Assembly (NCBI GenBank): GCA_937921485.1
Contig: CAKZSV010000007.1
Span: 62,001 to 126,000 of the forward strand
Reading direction: 5' to 3'
DNA from: an uncultured bacterium
GTDB lineage: Bacteria; Spirochaetota; UBA4802; JAGODF01
Length of the DNA stretch: 64,000 nt
The position numbers and the translations under genes were made by a program. The notes beneath the pieces are model-generated. The model made no database searches and had not been told where the DNA came from. It saw nothing but the letters and a program-made list of their open reading frames with translations. How positions within the stretch are numbered: the first letter of the stretch is position 1; every line of letters begins with the position of its first letter. Below, in pieces: positions 53,626 to 63,306 of the stretch.

Positions 53626-54978
53626 TTATTTGGCGGCGGATCTGCTTTTCAATCGCTGCTGGCCCAATTTGATGAAATGGCTGATAGGCCTTCGCGACGG
53701 ACACACATAGGTGCAGGAACCGCACATGATGCAATCGAAGGGTTTCAATGCTTCAAGCGCATCATTCATGCCTCTCTCAACCGCAACCGATAAGTCGCAG
53801 GGGAGAAGCCCTGCCGGACATGCGGACACGCATCTTCCGCAACGTATGCAGGGAAGATAGGCATCATTGTACACATTTTTCTTCCCGAAAAACAGTATTC
53901 CGGACGTTCCTTTTACAATTGGAATTTCGAGAGAATCAAGTGCAATTCCGCACATCGGACCGCCCATAATGACTTTTGCCGGCTCTTCGGTTAGACCTCC
54001 GATTTCATCGAGAATGTCGGATATTCGCGTGCCGAGGCGTACTTTATAGTTTCCCGGTTTTTGTACAATTGGCCCGCTTACCGTGATGTAGCGCTCATAG
54101 AGAGGTTTTTTGAAGAGCACGGCTTCCCGAATTGCATATATTGTGCCGACATTCTGCACAACCGCGCGGACATCCATGGGAAGTCCCCCTGATGGTACTT
54201 CGCGACCCAGAAGTGCTTTAATAAGTTGTTTTTCCGCACCCTGAGGATATTTCGTTTGCAGCGCAACAAGGGCGATACTGTGTGAGAGTTTATTTTCAGT
54301 GATTGCATGTTTAAGATTAGCTATTGCTTCAGGTTTGTTTTTTTCAATGCCGATGATTGCTTTGTCAACCCCAAGCACTTTCATCGTGACGCGGATGCCT
54401 TCGAGGATTTCACCTGGAAAAGTACGCATGAGCATATCGTCAACTGTGAGGTAGGGTTCACACTCTGCGCCGTTGACAATAAGCGTATCGATCGTTTTGC
54501 CCTGGGGCGGGGAAAGTTTCACCGCGGTGGGGAAGGCGGCGCCGCCAAGTCCAACAATCCCCGCATCTTTAATGCGGGAAAGCAATTCTTCGCGCGACAG
54601 AGTTTCCCAATTTTCAACCTGGCTGGTTTTTGATGTTGCAGAAAACGCACCCTCGGTTTCTATGATGACACATTGTGTTCTTGTAGAATACACGGTGGGA
54701 TGCGAACGAATACCTGCCACCTTGCCGGGAACTGAGGAATGTACATTCGCGCTAATGAATCCATCCGCCTCGGCGATCAATTGGCCTTCTTCGACAGATT
54801 GCCCCTCTTCGACAACCGGTTTTGCGGGTTTGCCGAGGTGCTGCTGGAGCGGGATGAAGCACGTGTGGGGAATTGAAATATAGGAAAACTCCTTCCCTTC
54901 GGAAAAAAATTTGTTTTCCGGCGGATGAATACCTCCTTTAAACCCGCTAAACCCGCGAATAAATCCCCGAAATAGCAT
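53626..54978 (-). CDS. rnfC: Rnf complex subunit C
   Basis: 450 residues. The N-terminal part has the biotinyl-like and flavin/NADH-binding regions (GKPAKPVVEEGQSVEEGQLI; GLGGAAFPTAVKL, the NADH motif), and the C-terminus has two [4Fe-4S] sites, CIRCGRCVSACP and CIMCGSCTYVCP. It takes electrons from or to NAD(H). The ATG at 54978 has AAAGGA five bases upstream; two further codons would put the start against the ribosome site. The stop of the preceding small gene overlaps the first codons. Confidence 0.94.
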   Translation of the reverse strand: MLFRGFIRGFSGFKGGIHPPENKFFSEGKEFSYISIPHTCFIPLQQHLGKPAKPVVEEGQSVEEGQLIAEADGFISANVHSSVPGKVAGIRSHPTVYSTRTQCVIIETEGAFSATSKTSQVENWETLSREELLSRIKDAGIVGLGGAAFPTAVKLSPPQGKTIDTLIVNGAECEPYLTVDDMLMRTFPGEILEGIRVTMKVLGVDKAIIGIEKNKPEAIANLKHAITENKLSHSIALVALQTKYPQGAEKQLIKALLGREVPSGGLPMDVRAVVQNVGTIYAIREAVLFKKPLYERYITVSGPIVQKPGNYKVRLGTRISDILDEIGGLTEEPAKVIMGGPMCGIALDSLEIPIVKGTSGILFFGKKNVYNDAYLPCIRCGRCVSACPAGLLPCDLSVAVERGMNDALEALKPFDCIMCGSCTYVCPSRRPISHFIKLGQQRLKSRSAAK

Positions 54979-54980
54979 GC

Positions 54981-55259
54981 TCATCCTTTCGTGGAATATA
55001 TCTCGTCTTTGATGGGAAGTTCCTTTCTCAGATTTTTAATGTAGGGGAAGAGTTCGCCGCATTCGACGAAATCATCGCAATCATCGATGATTCTGCGGGC
55101 CACGGTGAAATATTTATAGAGCTTTTCTTCGCCCGAGCGTTTTACCCATTTTTTCTTCAGGCATTTTACTCGCAAGACATACCTGTCCGGTTCGGATTCA
55201 TACTGCCTGATGACAACGCAATGCAAGCAGTTTGCACAGAATATTTTTTCTTTCGCCAT
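54981..55259 (-). CDS. small Cys-rich protein at the head of the rnf operon
   Basis: 92 residues. Cys occur in CANCLHC near the N-terminus, then VKCLKKK, DDCDD and VECGEL, seven in all, so it may bind zinc or an Fe-S cluster. The rest is basic and charged. No family is recognised. AGGAGA precedes the ATG at 55259, and the stop is two bases before the rnfC start, so it is the first gene of the operon. A role in Rnf assembly or as an electron carrier is a guess from position. Confidence 0.65.
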   Translation of the reverse strand: MAKEKIFCANCLHCVVIRQYESEPDRYVLRVKCLKKKWVKRSGEEKLYKYFTVARRIIDDCDDFVECGELFPYIKNLRKELPIKDEIYSTKG

Positions 55260-55334
55260 TATGTTCTCCTGCAAATAGTATCGAACTGTAAATTACAACC
55301 GGACGGTGAAATCATGCAAAGCCGGTTTTAACAA

Positions 55335-55392
55335 CATTCTTGAGAATGAAGCGCAATTGCGCAATTAAGTAAATTTGCATACTATTCGTCAA
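55335..55392 (-). promoter_or_regulatory. promoter and palindromic operator of the rnf operon
   Basis: On the minus strand TTGACG (55387-55392), 17 bases, CTTAAT (55364-55369). The palindrome AATTGCGCAATT (55355-55366) overlaps the -10 box, and a second, CATTCTTGAGAATG (55335-55348), lies further downstream, before the small Cys-rich gene. Such symmetry is expected of a repressor site, possibly redox-controlled; no regulator gene is nearby. Confidence 0.45.
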
Positions 55393-55401
55393 GAAATTTT
55401 T

Positions 55402-56985
55402 TTACGATGACAGTGCTTTACCCTTTGCAAGGGTACGGATGCGGTTTACGAAGTAGCGGCATTCAGGTACGCCAAAAAGATATGTGCAGACAAAATATAT
55501 TCCGCCTCCAGCGGCAATCAAAATGCCAAGTGATGCCAATCGAACTGAAAATGCCGCGTGCTGCCAGTCAATTGTTGATGCTGCGGTGAAAAGACAGATG
55601 CCCATTATTACCGATGAAGCAGCAATACGAAGCAGCGATGAAATAAAATGGTCAATCTGTATTAATCCGATTTTTTTTCTGAGGAGAATCGCAAGAATGA
55701 TGATTTGTACTGTCACGGCAATGGTGTTGGCAAGGCTCAAACCCGCGTGCTTGAGGCTGGTTTTCATGAGGATATATCCGAGAGAAATATTAATGATGAA
55801 GGAAAGAAAAGAAGTAAAAACCGGAGTTTTTGTATCTTTCAGCGAATAATACACCGGTGTGGTGGTGCGAAGCACCGCAATAGCTGCAAGTCCCATGCTC
55901 GAATAGAAAAGTGCCTTTTCCGTCATCATCGCATCAAATGGGGTAAATCGCTGTCGCATGAAAAGCACCGATACTATCGGGTAGCCGATGGTCATAAGCG
56001 CCGCGGAAGAGGGAAGTGCAAGAAAAAGCGAAGCGCGGAGAGAAGAACCGTACATCGTATTGAGTTTTTGAAAATCATTGGATGCGGAAAGCTTCGACAT
56101 GGAAGGGAGAATCACATTCCCAATCGAGACGATGAAGACACCAAGAACGATTTCGGTGAGGCGGTCTGAGTAGTAAAGATACGAAATGCTGCCGTCGGGC
56201 AAAAACGATGCAAGTACCGTTGACATGAATATGTTAATCTGATAGACTGCGGTTCCGAGCATTAGCGGCAGCATCAATGCCCCGACTTTTCGAACTCCGG
56301 GATGCGCAAGGTTAAATGATATTTTTAACCGAAATCCTGATTTGATGAGATACGGAATTTGCAGCAAAAGCTGTAAGATGCCGCCGAAGAGGACGCCGTA
56401 TGCCATGCCGTAAAGAGGTTCGGCAAAAAATCTGCTGAAAACGATGATGCCGGCAATGATGCCGACATTGAGAAGCACCGGAGAGAACGCAGGGGCGAAA
56501 AAATAGTTATGGGAATTGAGCACTCCCATAGAGAAGGCGACAATGCTGACAAAAAAAAGATAGGGGAACATGATGCGGTTGAGCGAAACAGTCAGTTCGA
56601 TTTTTTCGGGATGATCGAAACCAAAAGCGATGACGGATACGATGTGCGGTGAGAACAACATTCCAAGGCTGACAATTATTAATAATAATAACGACAGCGC
56701 GGTGAGTGATTTCTGGGCAAGTTCAAGCGCTTCTTTTTCTCCGCGATTGACAAGATAATCGGTGTAAACCGGAATAAAGCTCACGGAAAACGCACCTTCG
56801 GCGGTCAGCCTTCGGAAAAGATTGGGTATCCGGAATGCGACAAAAAATCCGTCCAGAGAACCCGACGCGCCAAAAAACTGTGCGGTGAGCATGTCGCGGA
56901 TGAATCCAAGTATTCTGCTTGCAAGCGTCGAAGCAGCGACTATGCCGGTAGAGCGGACAAGTGAATGCGGCTTCTCAATGCTCAT
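55402..56985 (-). CDS. murJ: lipid II flippase MurJ
   Basis: 527 residues with about fourteen helices. MurJ signatures include VASTLASRILGFIRDMLTAQFFGAS at the start (Arg-rich), ALSLLLLIIVSLGMLF, and GLAAIAVLRTTTPVYYSLKDTK in the middle. It flips lipid-linked peptidoglycan precursor across the inner membrane. Its ATG overlaps the stop of the radical SAM gene by four bases (ATGA), so the two are cotranscribed. It follows after the promoter region of the rnf operon, which points the other way from the same gap. Confidence 0.93.
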   Translation of the reverse strand: MSIEKPHSLVRSTGIVAASTLASRILGFIRDMLTAQFFGASGSLDGFFVAFRIPNLFRRLTAEGAFSVSFIPVYTDYLVNRGEKEALELAQKSLTALSLLLLIIVSLGMLFSPHIVSVIAFGFDHPEKIELTVSLNRIMFPYLFFVSIVAFSMGVLNSHNYFFAPAFSPVLLNVGIIAGIIVFSRFFAEPLYGMAYGVLFGGILQLLLQIPYLIKSGFRLKISFNLAHPGVRKVGALMLPLMLGTAVYQINIFMSTVLASFLPDGSISYLYYSDRLTEIVLGVFIVSIGNVILPSMSKLSASNDFQKLNTMYGSSLRASLFLALPSSAALMTIGYPIVSVLFMRQRFTPFDAMMTEKALFYSSMGLAAIAVLRTTTPVYYSLKDTKTPVFTSFLSFIINISLGYILMKTSLKHAGLSLANTIAVTVQIIILAILLRKKIGLIQIDHFISSLLRIAASSVIMGICLFTAASTIDWQHAAFSVRLASLGILIAAGGGIYFVCTYLFGVPECRYFVNRIRTLAKGKALSS

Positions 56986-58547
56986 TGCCAGCAGATTTTC
57001 GTGATTCCGGATGCATCAATAACTCCAAGAGCGTTTCTGGCCACCAGGTCTTCGATGATGCCACGAATCAGATGCTCCGGATGTCCGGTTTTTTCTGCGA
57101 TGAAGTGTGAAAAATCTGTGAGAGTTTCAAGTTTGGTGGCACCGCTGTTTTTCCCCTGATACGACTCAACAAGCTCCATCATGATCATATCCTTCACAAC
57201 AAAAAACGATGAAATATTATGAATCATCTCCTCGTCGCGTGCGGAAAGCGCTTCGCCATTTTGCTTTCTCTTAATCGCGCTTTCGATGTAGCGTTTGATG
57301 CCGCCGTTAAAATTATCAACAATCTCGTCGATTACTTTGTGAGAAACAAGTCCCGTATCGGAGACCGAACGGTTCGCGTCGTACCTGTCCCAATCATCGG
57401 TGAGTATCCGGATTCCGTAGGCTTCCTTTCGCTCCCGGACTTCTGTTCCCGGGAATGGCGCAAGGATGTGATAACCGTAATTCGGCGTGAGGGATTTTGC
57501 AAATTCCATTGTCTGCTGAATCGTTTCGGAAGATTCACCGGGAAGTCCAAGAATGTAGGAAGCCATCGGAGCAATGCCTGCCTCATCGCACAGCGCTATC
57601 GCTTCGCGGCATTTTTCGAGGGTAATTTTTTTGCGGACGGTGTTGAGAATTTCCTGATTGCCGCTTTCCACGCCGAAGCAGAGCATGGTGCAGCCCGCTT
57701 CCTTCATGGCATGCAATAGCTCCTTTGAAACGGTATCCACTCTGGCAAATGCCGTCCACGGATGCCTGATGTTTCTTCTCTGGATTTCTTCGCAGATTGC
57801 CATGCATCGGCTTTTGTTTGAGGTAAAAAGGTCATCGACGATATTAATTTGATTGAAGCCAAGTTTTGAAAGCATCTCGAATTCATCAACAACTCTCTCG
57901 ACATTGAAATACCGCACTTTTCTTCCCACCATTTTGCTGCCGACACAAAATATGCATTTGTGCGGGCAACCGCGGGATGTGACCATGTTGATGGGGAAGC
58001 CAAACGCCCTGTAGCGGTTTAAGGCAATGAGATCTCTGGCAGGATAGGGCAGAATATTGATGTCGTCTATGAACGGGCGATTTTCATTATGAAGTATTTC
58101 ACCATTTTTTCGAAAGCTGATGCCTGAAATCGAAGAATAGTCCGAACCTCTTTCAAGCGACTCCAATAATTCAGTGAAAGTAATCTCTCCTTCGCCGCGG
58201 ACGATGAAATCGACATGAGAATTTTCGCCAAGCATATTCTGTGCATCAAATGTCACATGCGGGCCTCCCATGACGGTTATCGCCGAGGAATGTGCTTCTT
58301 TATAATCTTTCAAAATCGACACGGCCTTTTTTATATTCATCGTCACGCCGGTTGTGCCGATGACACCGGGTTTGAAATCATTCACTATTGTGCGAATACG
58401 TTCGCGCGAATAGGGAAATACAATGTAGTCTTCTATGCGTACTCTGTGGCCTTTTTCTCGGATGTAGGCGGCAAGGCTCATTAAACCGAAGGGAGGGGTG
58501 GGGGATTCCTCAAAAGGATACGGGGGGTTAATCAATAGGACGTTCAT
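56982..58547 (-). CDS. B12-binding radical SAM protein
   Basis: 521 residues. The N-terminal cobalamin-binding domain (MNVLLINPPYPFEESPTPPFG ... VIGTTGVTMNIKKAVSIL, VMGGPHVTFDAQNML) is followed by a radical SAM domain with the cluster motif GCPHKCIFC (CxxxCxxC). Such proteins (B12-dependent methyl or thiomethyl type) act in diverse methylations or cofactor/lipid modifications; the substrate cannot be named. The ATG at 58547 has GAGGT seven bases upstream; thirty codons further upstream are open but lack structure. The gene overlaps murJ by four bases. Confidence 0.9.
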   Translation of the reverse strand: MNVLLINPPYPFEESPTPPFGLMSLAAYIREKGHRVRIEDYIVFPYSRERIRTIVNDFKPGVIGTTGVTMNIKKAVSILKDYKEAHSSAITVMGGPHVTFDAQNMLGENSHVDFIVRGEGEITFTELLESLERGSDYSSISGISFRKNGEILHNENRPFIDDINILPYPARDLIALNRYRAFGFPINMVTSRGCPHKCIFCVGSKMVGRKVRYFNVERVVDEFEMLSKLGFNQINIVDDLFTSNKSRCMAICEEIQRRNIRHPWTAFARVDTVSKELLHAMKEAGCTMLCFGVESGNQEILNTVRKKITLEKCREAIALCDEAGIAPMASYILGLPGESSETIQQTMEFAKSLTPNYGYHILAPFPGTEVRERKEAYGIRILTDDWDRYDANRSVSDTGLVSHKVIDEIVDNFNGGIKRYIESAIKRKQNGEALSARDEEMIHNISSFFVVKDMIMMELVESYQGKNSGATKLETLTDFSHFIAEKTGHPEHLIRGIIEDLVARNALGVIDASGITKICWQ

Positions 58548-58739
58548 CTGCAGTACCTCAATAACGAATACTTTTACGGGCATTACTACACCTGCCGTAA
58601 ATTTGTAAATAAAATATTTTTCTCCATAATAGTGCAAAGTGATATGAGCACATAATAAAATACTTGCATAATGACCGGCATCGGTTATATTCTGAAAAAA
58701 AATCTAAAAAAAAATAATCATATTCGGTGTGAGCACTGC

Positions 58740-61634
58740 ATGAAAAAAATACTCCTCGTATTGCTGTGTATGATGTGTGCGGCTGAATTGGTCGCTTCCG
58801 TAATGTTCGACCCCAGCCTTCGATGGTATACCATCACAACCAAACATTTCCGTATACATTATCATCGGGGCATTGAAGGGCCAGCAAGGAAACTTGCGGA
58901 TATTTCCGAAAAAGTGCACCTTCGCCTTGCTCCGCATCTCGGCTGGGAACCTTTTTTTCGTACTGATGTGGTCCTGGTCGATACTATGGACATGGCGAAT
59001 GGATTTGCAACGCCATTTCCCTATAACCGCATTCAGATATTTCTTTCACGCCCGGAACTCGATAGCGTGCTCAACAATTTCGATGAATGGCTCGAGTTTG
59101 TGTTTGTCCACGAGTACACGCATATTCTGAATCTGGACAGCATCGCGGGAATTCCCTCCCTCACGAGGTATACCTTAGGGCGCTGTTGTTTTCCGAACAC
59201 GTTTTTGCCTCTCTGGCAGCTTGAAGGCAACGCCGTCTATCAGGAATCGAAAGGAACAATTTTTGGCAGAAACAATAGCAGCTATACCGACATGGTGATG
59301 CGCTCTGAAGTGGCAGCAGGAACATTCAAATCCATAGACGAAGCATCGCATTTCCCGAGAAGATGGCCGGGCGGTTCGGTGCCGTATCTGTACGGCGGCC
59401 TGTTCATTGAGTATCTTGAAAGAAAGTTCGGCACCGATACCTTTGCCAGAGTGATGATGGAAAATGCGGACAATGTTCTTCCCTACTGGGTGGATTATAA
59501 TATACGCTGCGTGTACAAACAAGGAGTTGATGAACTCTACCGGGAATGGGAAAAAGAGGCCAAAACAGCGTATAAAAAGCAGATAGCTCAAATTAAAAGC
59601 AAACCTCTGACCAATGTTCAGAAAATCACCTCAAGCGGATATTATACCATACTGCCGCGATTTCATCCCGATGGCTCTTCTCTCTACTGGATAAAAATGA
59701 CCGGCTACGATGCGCCGTCTCTCATGAAGTATTCATTGAACAATAAAAAGGCGCGTGCGCTGTGCAAAGTTCATAATCCCCGTAGTCTTACCGTAACGGA
59801 TGCGGGCAAAGTGATTGTTGCCGACGTAGAAATGTACCGAAGTTTTTCGTTATATGCCGATATTTTTGAATTCGATAGAAGCTACGTTCAGAAATCAAAA
59901 AAACTTCGCTCGATTTACGTGGATGTGCATCCAAAAGGCGAAGAGTTGTACTATATCCGGCAGGAGAAAAACACGTATCAGGTAGTGAAAAGAGATATAA
60001 AATCCTCCAAGGATTCGGTTATTATCAATACCACCGACATACAGTTTGCCTTTCCGCGCATTTCTCCCGACAGAACCAGGCTTGCGTGTACGATGAAAGA
60101 TAAAAGCGGCTTTGCTGATCTTGTGGTGCATGATGTAAAACAGGGGAAGCATATCCGCCTTACGAATGACCGCTTTTTCGATATTCATCCCGCATGGCAT
60201 CCCGACGGGAAAAAGCTGATTTTTTCTTCCGATAGAACTGGTGTCTATAATCTCTATGAAGCGGATCTTGTGTCGGGGAAAATCGGAATGCTCACCAATG
60301 TCATCGGCGGCGCGTTCTATCCGGATGTAGCGCCCGATGGCAAAACAATTGCATTTGCGCATTATGATCACACCGGCTTCAACATCGCGCTCATGGAATA
60401 TGGCGATCTGGTTCCTTCAGGCGATCTTGAAATGACTGAATTGCCGGATGAATACTTCTCTCACGATACCCAGGATTCACAACAGCCAACCGCATCGCCG
60501 TACTCGATGTGGACAAGCGTTCTTCCCGCGTTCTGGCTTCCGGTGTCCTACAGCGAAGAAGTCTGGGAAGGGAAAAATGATACTGCGTTTGGTGCGCAAA
60601 CTTTTGGAATGGATACCCTGTATCGGGTGATATATCGAATATCGGCTATCGCGCTGAGCTTTCAGAAACGCGCAATCGTTGATACGGATCTGGTATTGGG
60701 ATATTTGTATCCAAACCTTATACTTTCCTATTACGACGAAAAACTGTTTTTCGGGAAGGATGAGTTTCCCTGGGAAGGGCAGCATGAATACCGTTTGCGA
60801 AGGGAACTTGAAAGAAAACTATCCACGGCAGTACATATTCCCTACCTGAAATATCTTTCCGCTCTCGAAATTCTTGCCGGCTATGTGTATTCCGATACGC
60901 AAATTGATGTTTCTTCAATAGGATCGGTTGACACCTACCATGACCGCCTTGCCCGTGCTGTTGCGGTTATTTATTTTAGTAACGCGCAAATGTATTCGTA
61001 CTCGATCAGCGAAGAAAATGGGGTGAGCTTTTTTCTTACTGCAGATTATTACAACACGAATCTCGGATCCGAGTATACCTTCGTAAAAGCGCGCAGCGAG
61101 TTTGATGCATTTCTTGCAGGAATTGCCGCCAACCAGGTGATGATGTTTCGCATCCGAGGCGGGATATGTGCTGATGCTCCGGATTATATCGTTCCATACA
61201 GCCTTGGACGTTATGAAAAAGGAAAGCGCGGCGCTCCGCCAGGTGATGAGGAGAGCTGGGGACTGCGGGGGTATCCCGCGGGATTGATATACGGCACACG
61301 GCTTGCGACAGGAACACTTGAATACCGGTTTCCGATTGTGCAAACCGATATAGGATATTCAACCTTTCCGGTGATGTTCAGAGACCTCTGGATGGTGCTA
61401 TTCGCCGAGATGGGCGATGTATGGAAACCGGAAATCTATGAGCCGCGCATTCGCTCCAGCGCAGGTATTGAACTGCATGCAAAAATTACCATCGGCTATA
61501 TGCTGGATGTCAGCGGCTTTGTCGGCTATGCAAAAGGTTTCAACAAAGATGGCGAAACACAAATCTATTTCGGTTTTGCAGGCATCTATGAAGGGACAGC
61601 GAAAAATCCATATAAATGGTTTGATTTTTTTTAA
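58740..61634 (+). CDS. secreted metallopeptidase, TolB-like propeller and barrel protein
   Basis: 964 residues. A signal peptide (about 1-20) precedes a peptidase domain with the zinc motif HEYTH (VFVHEYTHILNL, about 127-138) and the downstream Glu in WQLEGNAVYQES, as in gluzincin peptidases. Residues about 300-560 form a TolB/WD40-like propeller with repeated SPD/HPDG blocks (PRISPDRTRLACT, HPDGKKLIFSSDR, APDGKTIAFAHYD). The last 350 residues look like an outer-membrane barrel ending in WFDFF. It may cleave or anchor proteins at the outer membrane. No close family is recognised as a whole. Divergent from the radical SAM gene. The ribosome site at 58740 is weak. Confidence 0.8.
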   Translation: MKKILLVLLCMMCAAELVASVMFDPSLRWYTITTKHFRIHYHRGIEGPARKLADISEKVHLRLAPHLGWEPFFRTDVVLVDTMDMANGFATPFPYNRIQIFLSRPELDSVLNNFDEWLEFVFVHEYTHILNLDSIAGIPSLTRYTLGRCCFPNTFLPLWQLEGNAVYQESKGTIFGRNNSSYTDMVMRSEVAAGTFKSIDEASHFPRRWPGGSVPYLYGGLFIEYLERKFGTDTFARVMMENADNVLPYWVDYNIRCVYKQGVDELYREWEKEAKTAYKKQIAQIKSKPLTNVQKITSSGYYTILPRFHPDGSSLYWIKMTGYDAPSLMKYSLNNKKARALCKVHNPRSLTVTDAGKVIVADVEMYRSFSLYADIFEFDRSYVQKSKKLRSIYVDVHPKGEELYYIRQEKNTYQVVKRDIKSSKDSVIINTTDIQFAFPRISPDRTRLACTMKDKSGFADLVVHDVKQGKHIRLTNDRFFDIHPAWHPDGKKLIFSSDRTGVYNLYEADLVSGKIGMLTNVIGGAFYPDVAPDGKTIAFAHYDHTGFNIALMEYGDLVPSGDLEMTELPDEYFSHDTQDSQQPTASPYSMWTSVLPAFWLPVSYSEEVWEGKNDTAFGAQTFGMDTLYRVIYRISAIALSFQKRAIVDTDLVLGYLYPNLILSYYDEKLFFGKDEFPWEGQHEYRLRRELERKLSTAVHIPYLKYLSALEILAGYVYSDTQIDVSSIGSVDTYHDRLARAVAVIYFSNAQMYSYSISEENGVSFFLTADYYNTNLGSEYTFVKARSEFDAFLAGIAANQVMMFRIRGGICADAPDYIVPYSLGRYEKGKRGAPPGDEESWGLRGYPAGLIYGTRLATGTLEYRFPIVQTDIGYSTFPVMFRDLWMVLFAEMGDVWKPEIYEPRIRSSAGIELHAKITIGYMLDVSGFVGYAKGFNKDGETQIYFGFAGIYEGTAKNPYKWFDFF

Positions 61635-61755
61635 CAGGATAATTAATACCGTGCCTGAAAGCTTGTACAGTGTATAATAGTAAAACTATGCATCGCATGG
61701 TGAAATCAGGGCTTTGTTAGGCTGGTGAAAAAATTTAATTTTGCAGGTGAATCGC

Positions 61756-63264
61756 TTGAAAGGTGATTTTCAATCACATTTCCGCATATATCCGGAAGAT
61801 TATAAGTCTGCAATAGAAGAGGAGCGTGATGTCTATCTCCAGTTCTATTTCTTAAATCCGGATGCGGAGATTGCTCTATTGAAAATCATCAACCTCTACC
61901 TTGAGCGATGTGATGTGTTGTATTTAAAAGATATGCTTACCACAGTGGTGAAGGAGCTCGTCAACAACGCCATTAAAGCAAATATGAAAAGGGCATACTT
62001 TGCCGACAATAATCTGGATATCAACAGTGCAGACAATTATGCAGTGGGTATGCGTACGTTTAAATCGGAAGCGTTCGAAAAAGAGAAGATTTCCTTTGAG
62101 GAACTTGTTCGATATAAATTGGTGGTGCGGGTTTCTTTTGTCTTGAAGAACAACCGGCTTGCGGTGCATGTGATTAATAACTCTCCCATTCTTCCCCAGG
62201 AACTGGAGAAAATTCATACCATAATTGAAAAAGCCTATGTTTATTCGGATATTTCTCAGGCGTTCGATGATGTTCTGGACGATACCGAAGGGGCTGGTCT
62301 GGGGCTTATCATGGCGGTGATGCTTTTTAAAAATGCCGGATTTCCGAAAGAATCATTTCGCATCACGAAAAAGGAAAATCTCACAATTGCAACGGTAATC
62401 CTGCAATTGAGCACGGAGAAAGGAAAGAATGCCGTTCCTGTAGCGGAAGAGCTGGCTCGGGAGATCGACACGATACCTGGATTTCCCTCGAATATTAAAG
62501 AGATTCAAATGCTGTGCTCTAATCCTGATTCCAAAATAAAAGATATTTCTGAAAGAATTAAAAGAGATCCGGGGCTTACGACCAATATATTGAAAATCGC
62601 CAATTCTGCGGGATATATGACGATCAACCGCGTCTCTTCCATTGAAGAAGCGGTCATGAAAATCGGCATGAAAGGCATCAACACGCTTCTCATTGCGAGT
62701 GCTGTTCAGAAAGTGCTTGAATCGCGCTATAAAAAATTCGAAACGACATGGAAGGATTCATATAAAACGGCCTTTTACTGCCAGCGGTTGACCGTGAAGT
62801 TTAAAAAACATAATCTGCTCGAATTCGCCTACCTGGCAGCTCTGCTTTCTTCCATAGGGAAACTTGTCATTCTTTCTATTAAGCCGGAAATATCTGAAAA
62901 AATTAAGAGTTTAGTCGGCCGCAAAGGGATTTCAGACACGGGCATCATCGAAGAAATCGGCCTTGGCGTCAGCCACAGCACCCTGGGCGCTTTGATATTG
63001 CGAAAATGGAAATTCAACGATGCATTAGTCAATTCAATTGAATATCATACCCGGCCGCATATGGCGCCACATCAATATCGCGAACTTACGTATTTGGTGT
63101 ATCTGTCTAATGTGCTGGTCGATATTGAACATACGCGTATTCGTTATGAGCTCATTGATGAAGTTGTTCTTCAGTATTTTCATATTTCAAGTAAAGAAGA
63201 ACTCATTTCACTACATGAAATGCTAAAGATGGCGTATGCGGTTCAACTGCAGGAAATTAAATGA
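61756..63264 (+). CDS. histidine-kinase-like ATPase / HDOD fusion protein
   Basis: About 502 residues, no membrane helix. The first 230 residues contain an N-box-like ELVNNAIKAN and a G-box-like EGAGLGLIM, so a GHKL (histidine-kinase-type) ATPase fold is probable, without a dimerisation or phosphorylation helix. Residues about 235-430 form an HDOD domain (IDTIPGFPSNIKEIQML, then ANSAGYMTINRVSSIEEAVMKI and VSHSTLGALILRKW), typical of signalling proteins. The start is a TTG at 61756 preceded by AGGTG; TTG 61741 is another choice. The next gene is convergent. Function unknown; a regulator that binds nucleotide is inferred. Confidence 0.8.
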   Translation: MKGDFQSHFRIYPEDYKSAIEEERDVYLQFYFLNPDAEIALLKIINLYLERCDVLYLKDMLTTVVKELVNNAIKANMKRAYFADNNLDINSADNYAVGMRTFKSEAFEKEKISFEELVRYKLVVRVSFVLKNNRLAVHVINNSPILPQELEKIHTIIEKAYVYSDISQAFDDVLDDTEGAGLGLIMAVMLFKNAGFPKESFRITKKENLTIATVILQLSTEKGKNAVPVAEELAREIDTIPGFPSNIKEIQMLCSNPDSKIKDISERIKRDPGLTTNILKIANSAGYMTINRVSSIEEAVMKIGMKGINTLLIASAVQKVLESRYKKFETTWKDSYKTAFYCQRLTVKFKKHNLLEFAYLAALLSSIGKLVILSIKPEISEKIKSLVGRKGISDTGIIEEIGLGVSHSTLGALILRKWKFNDALVNSIEYHTRPHMAPHQYRELTYLVYLSNVLVDIEHTRIRYELIDEVVLQYFHISSKEELISLHEMLKMAYAVQLQEIK

Positions 63265-63306
63265 ACGTGCCAGGCTGTTTTTGCTCACGCATGTAATTTA
63301 AGAGAT

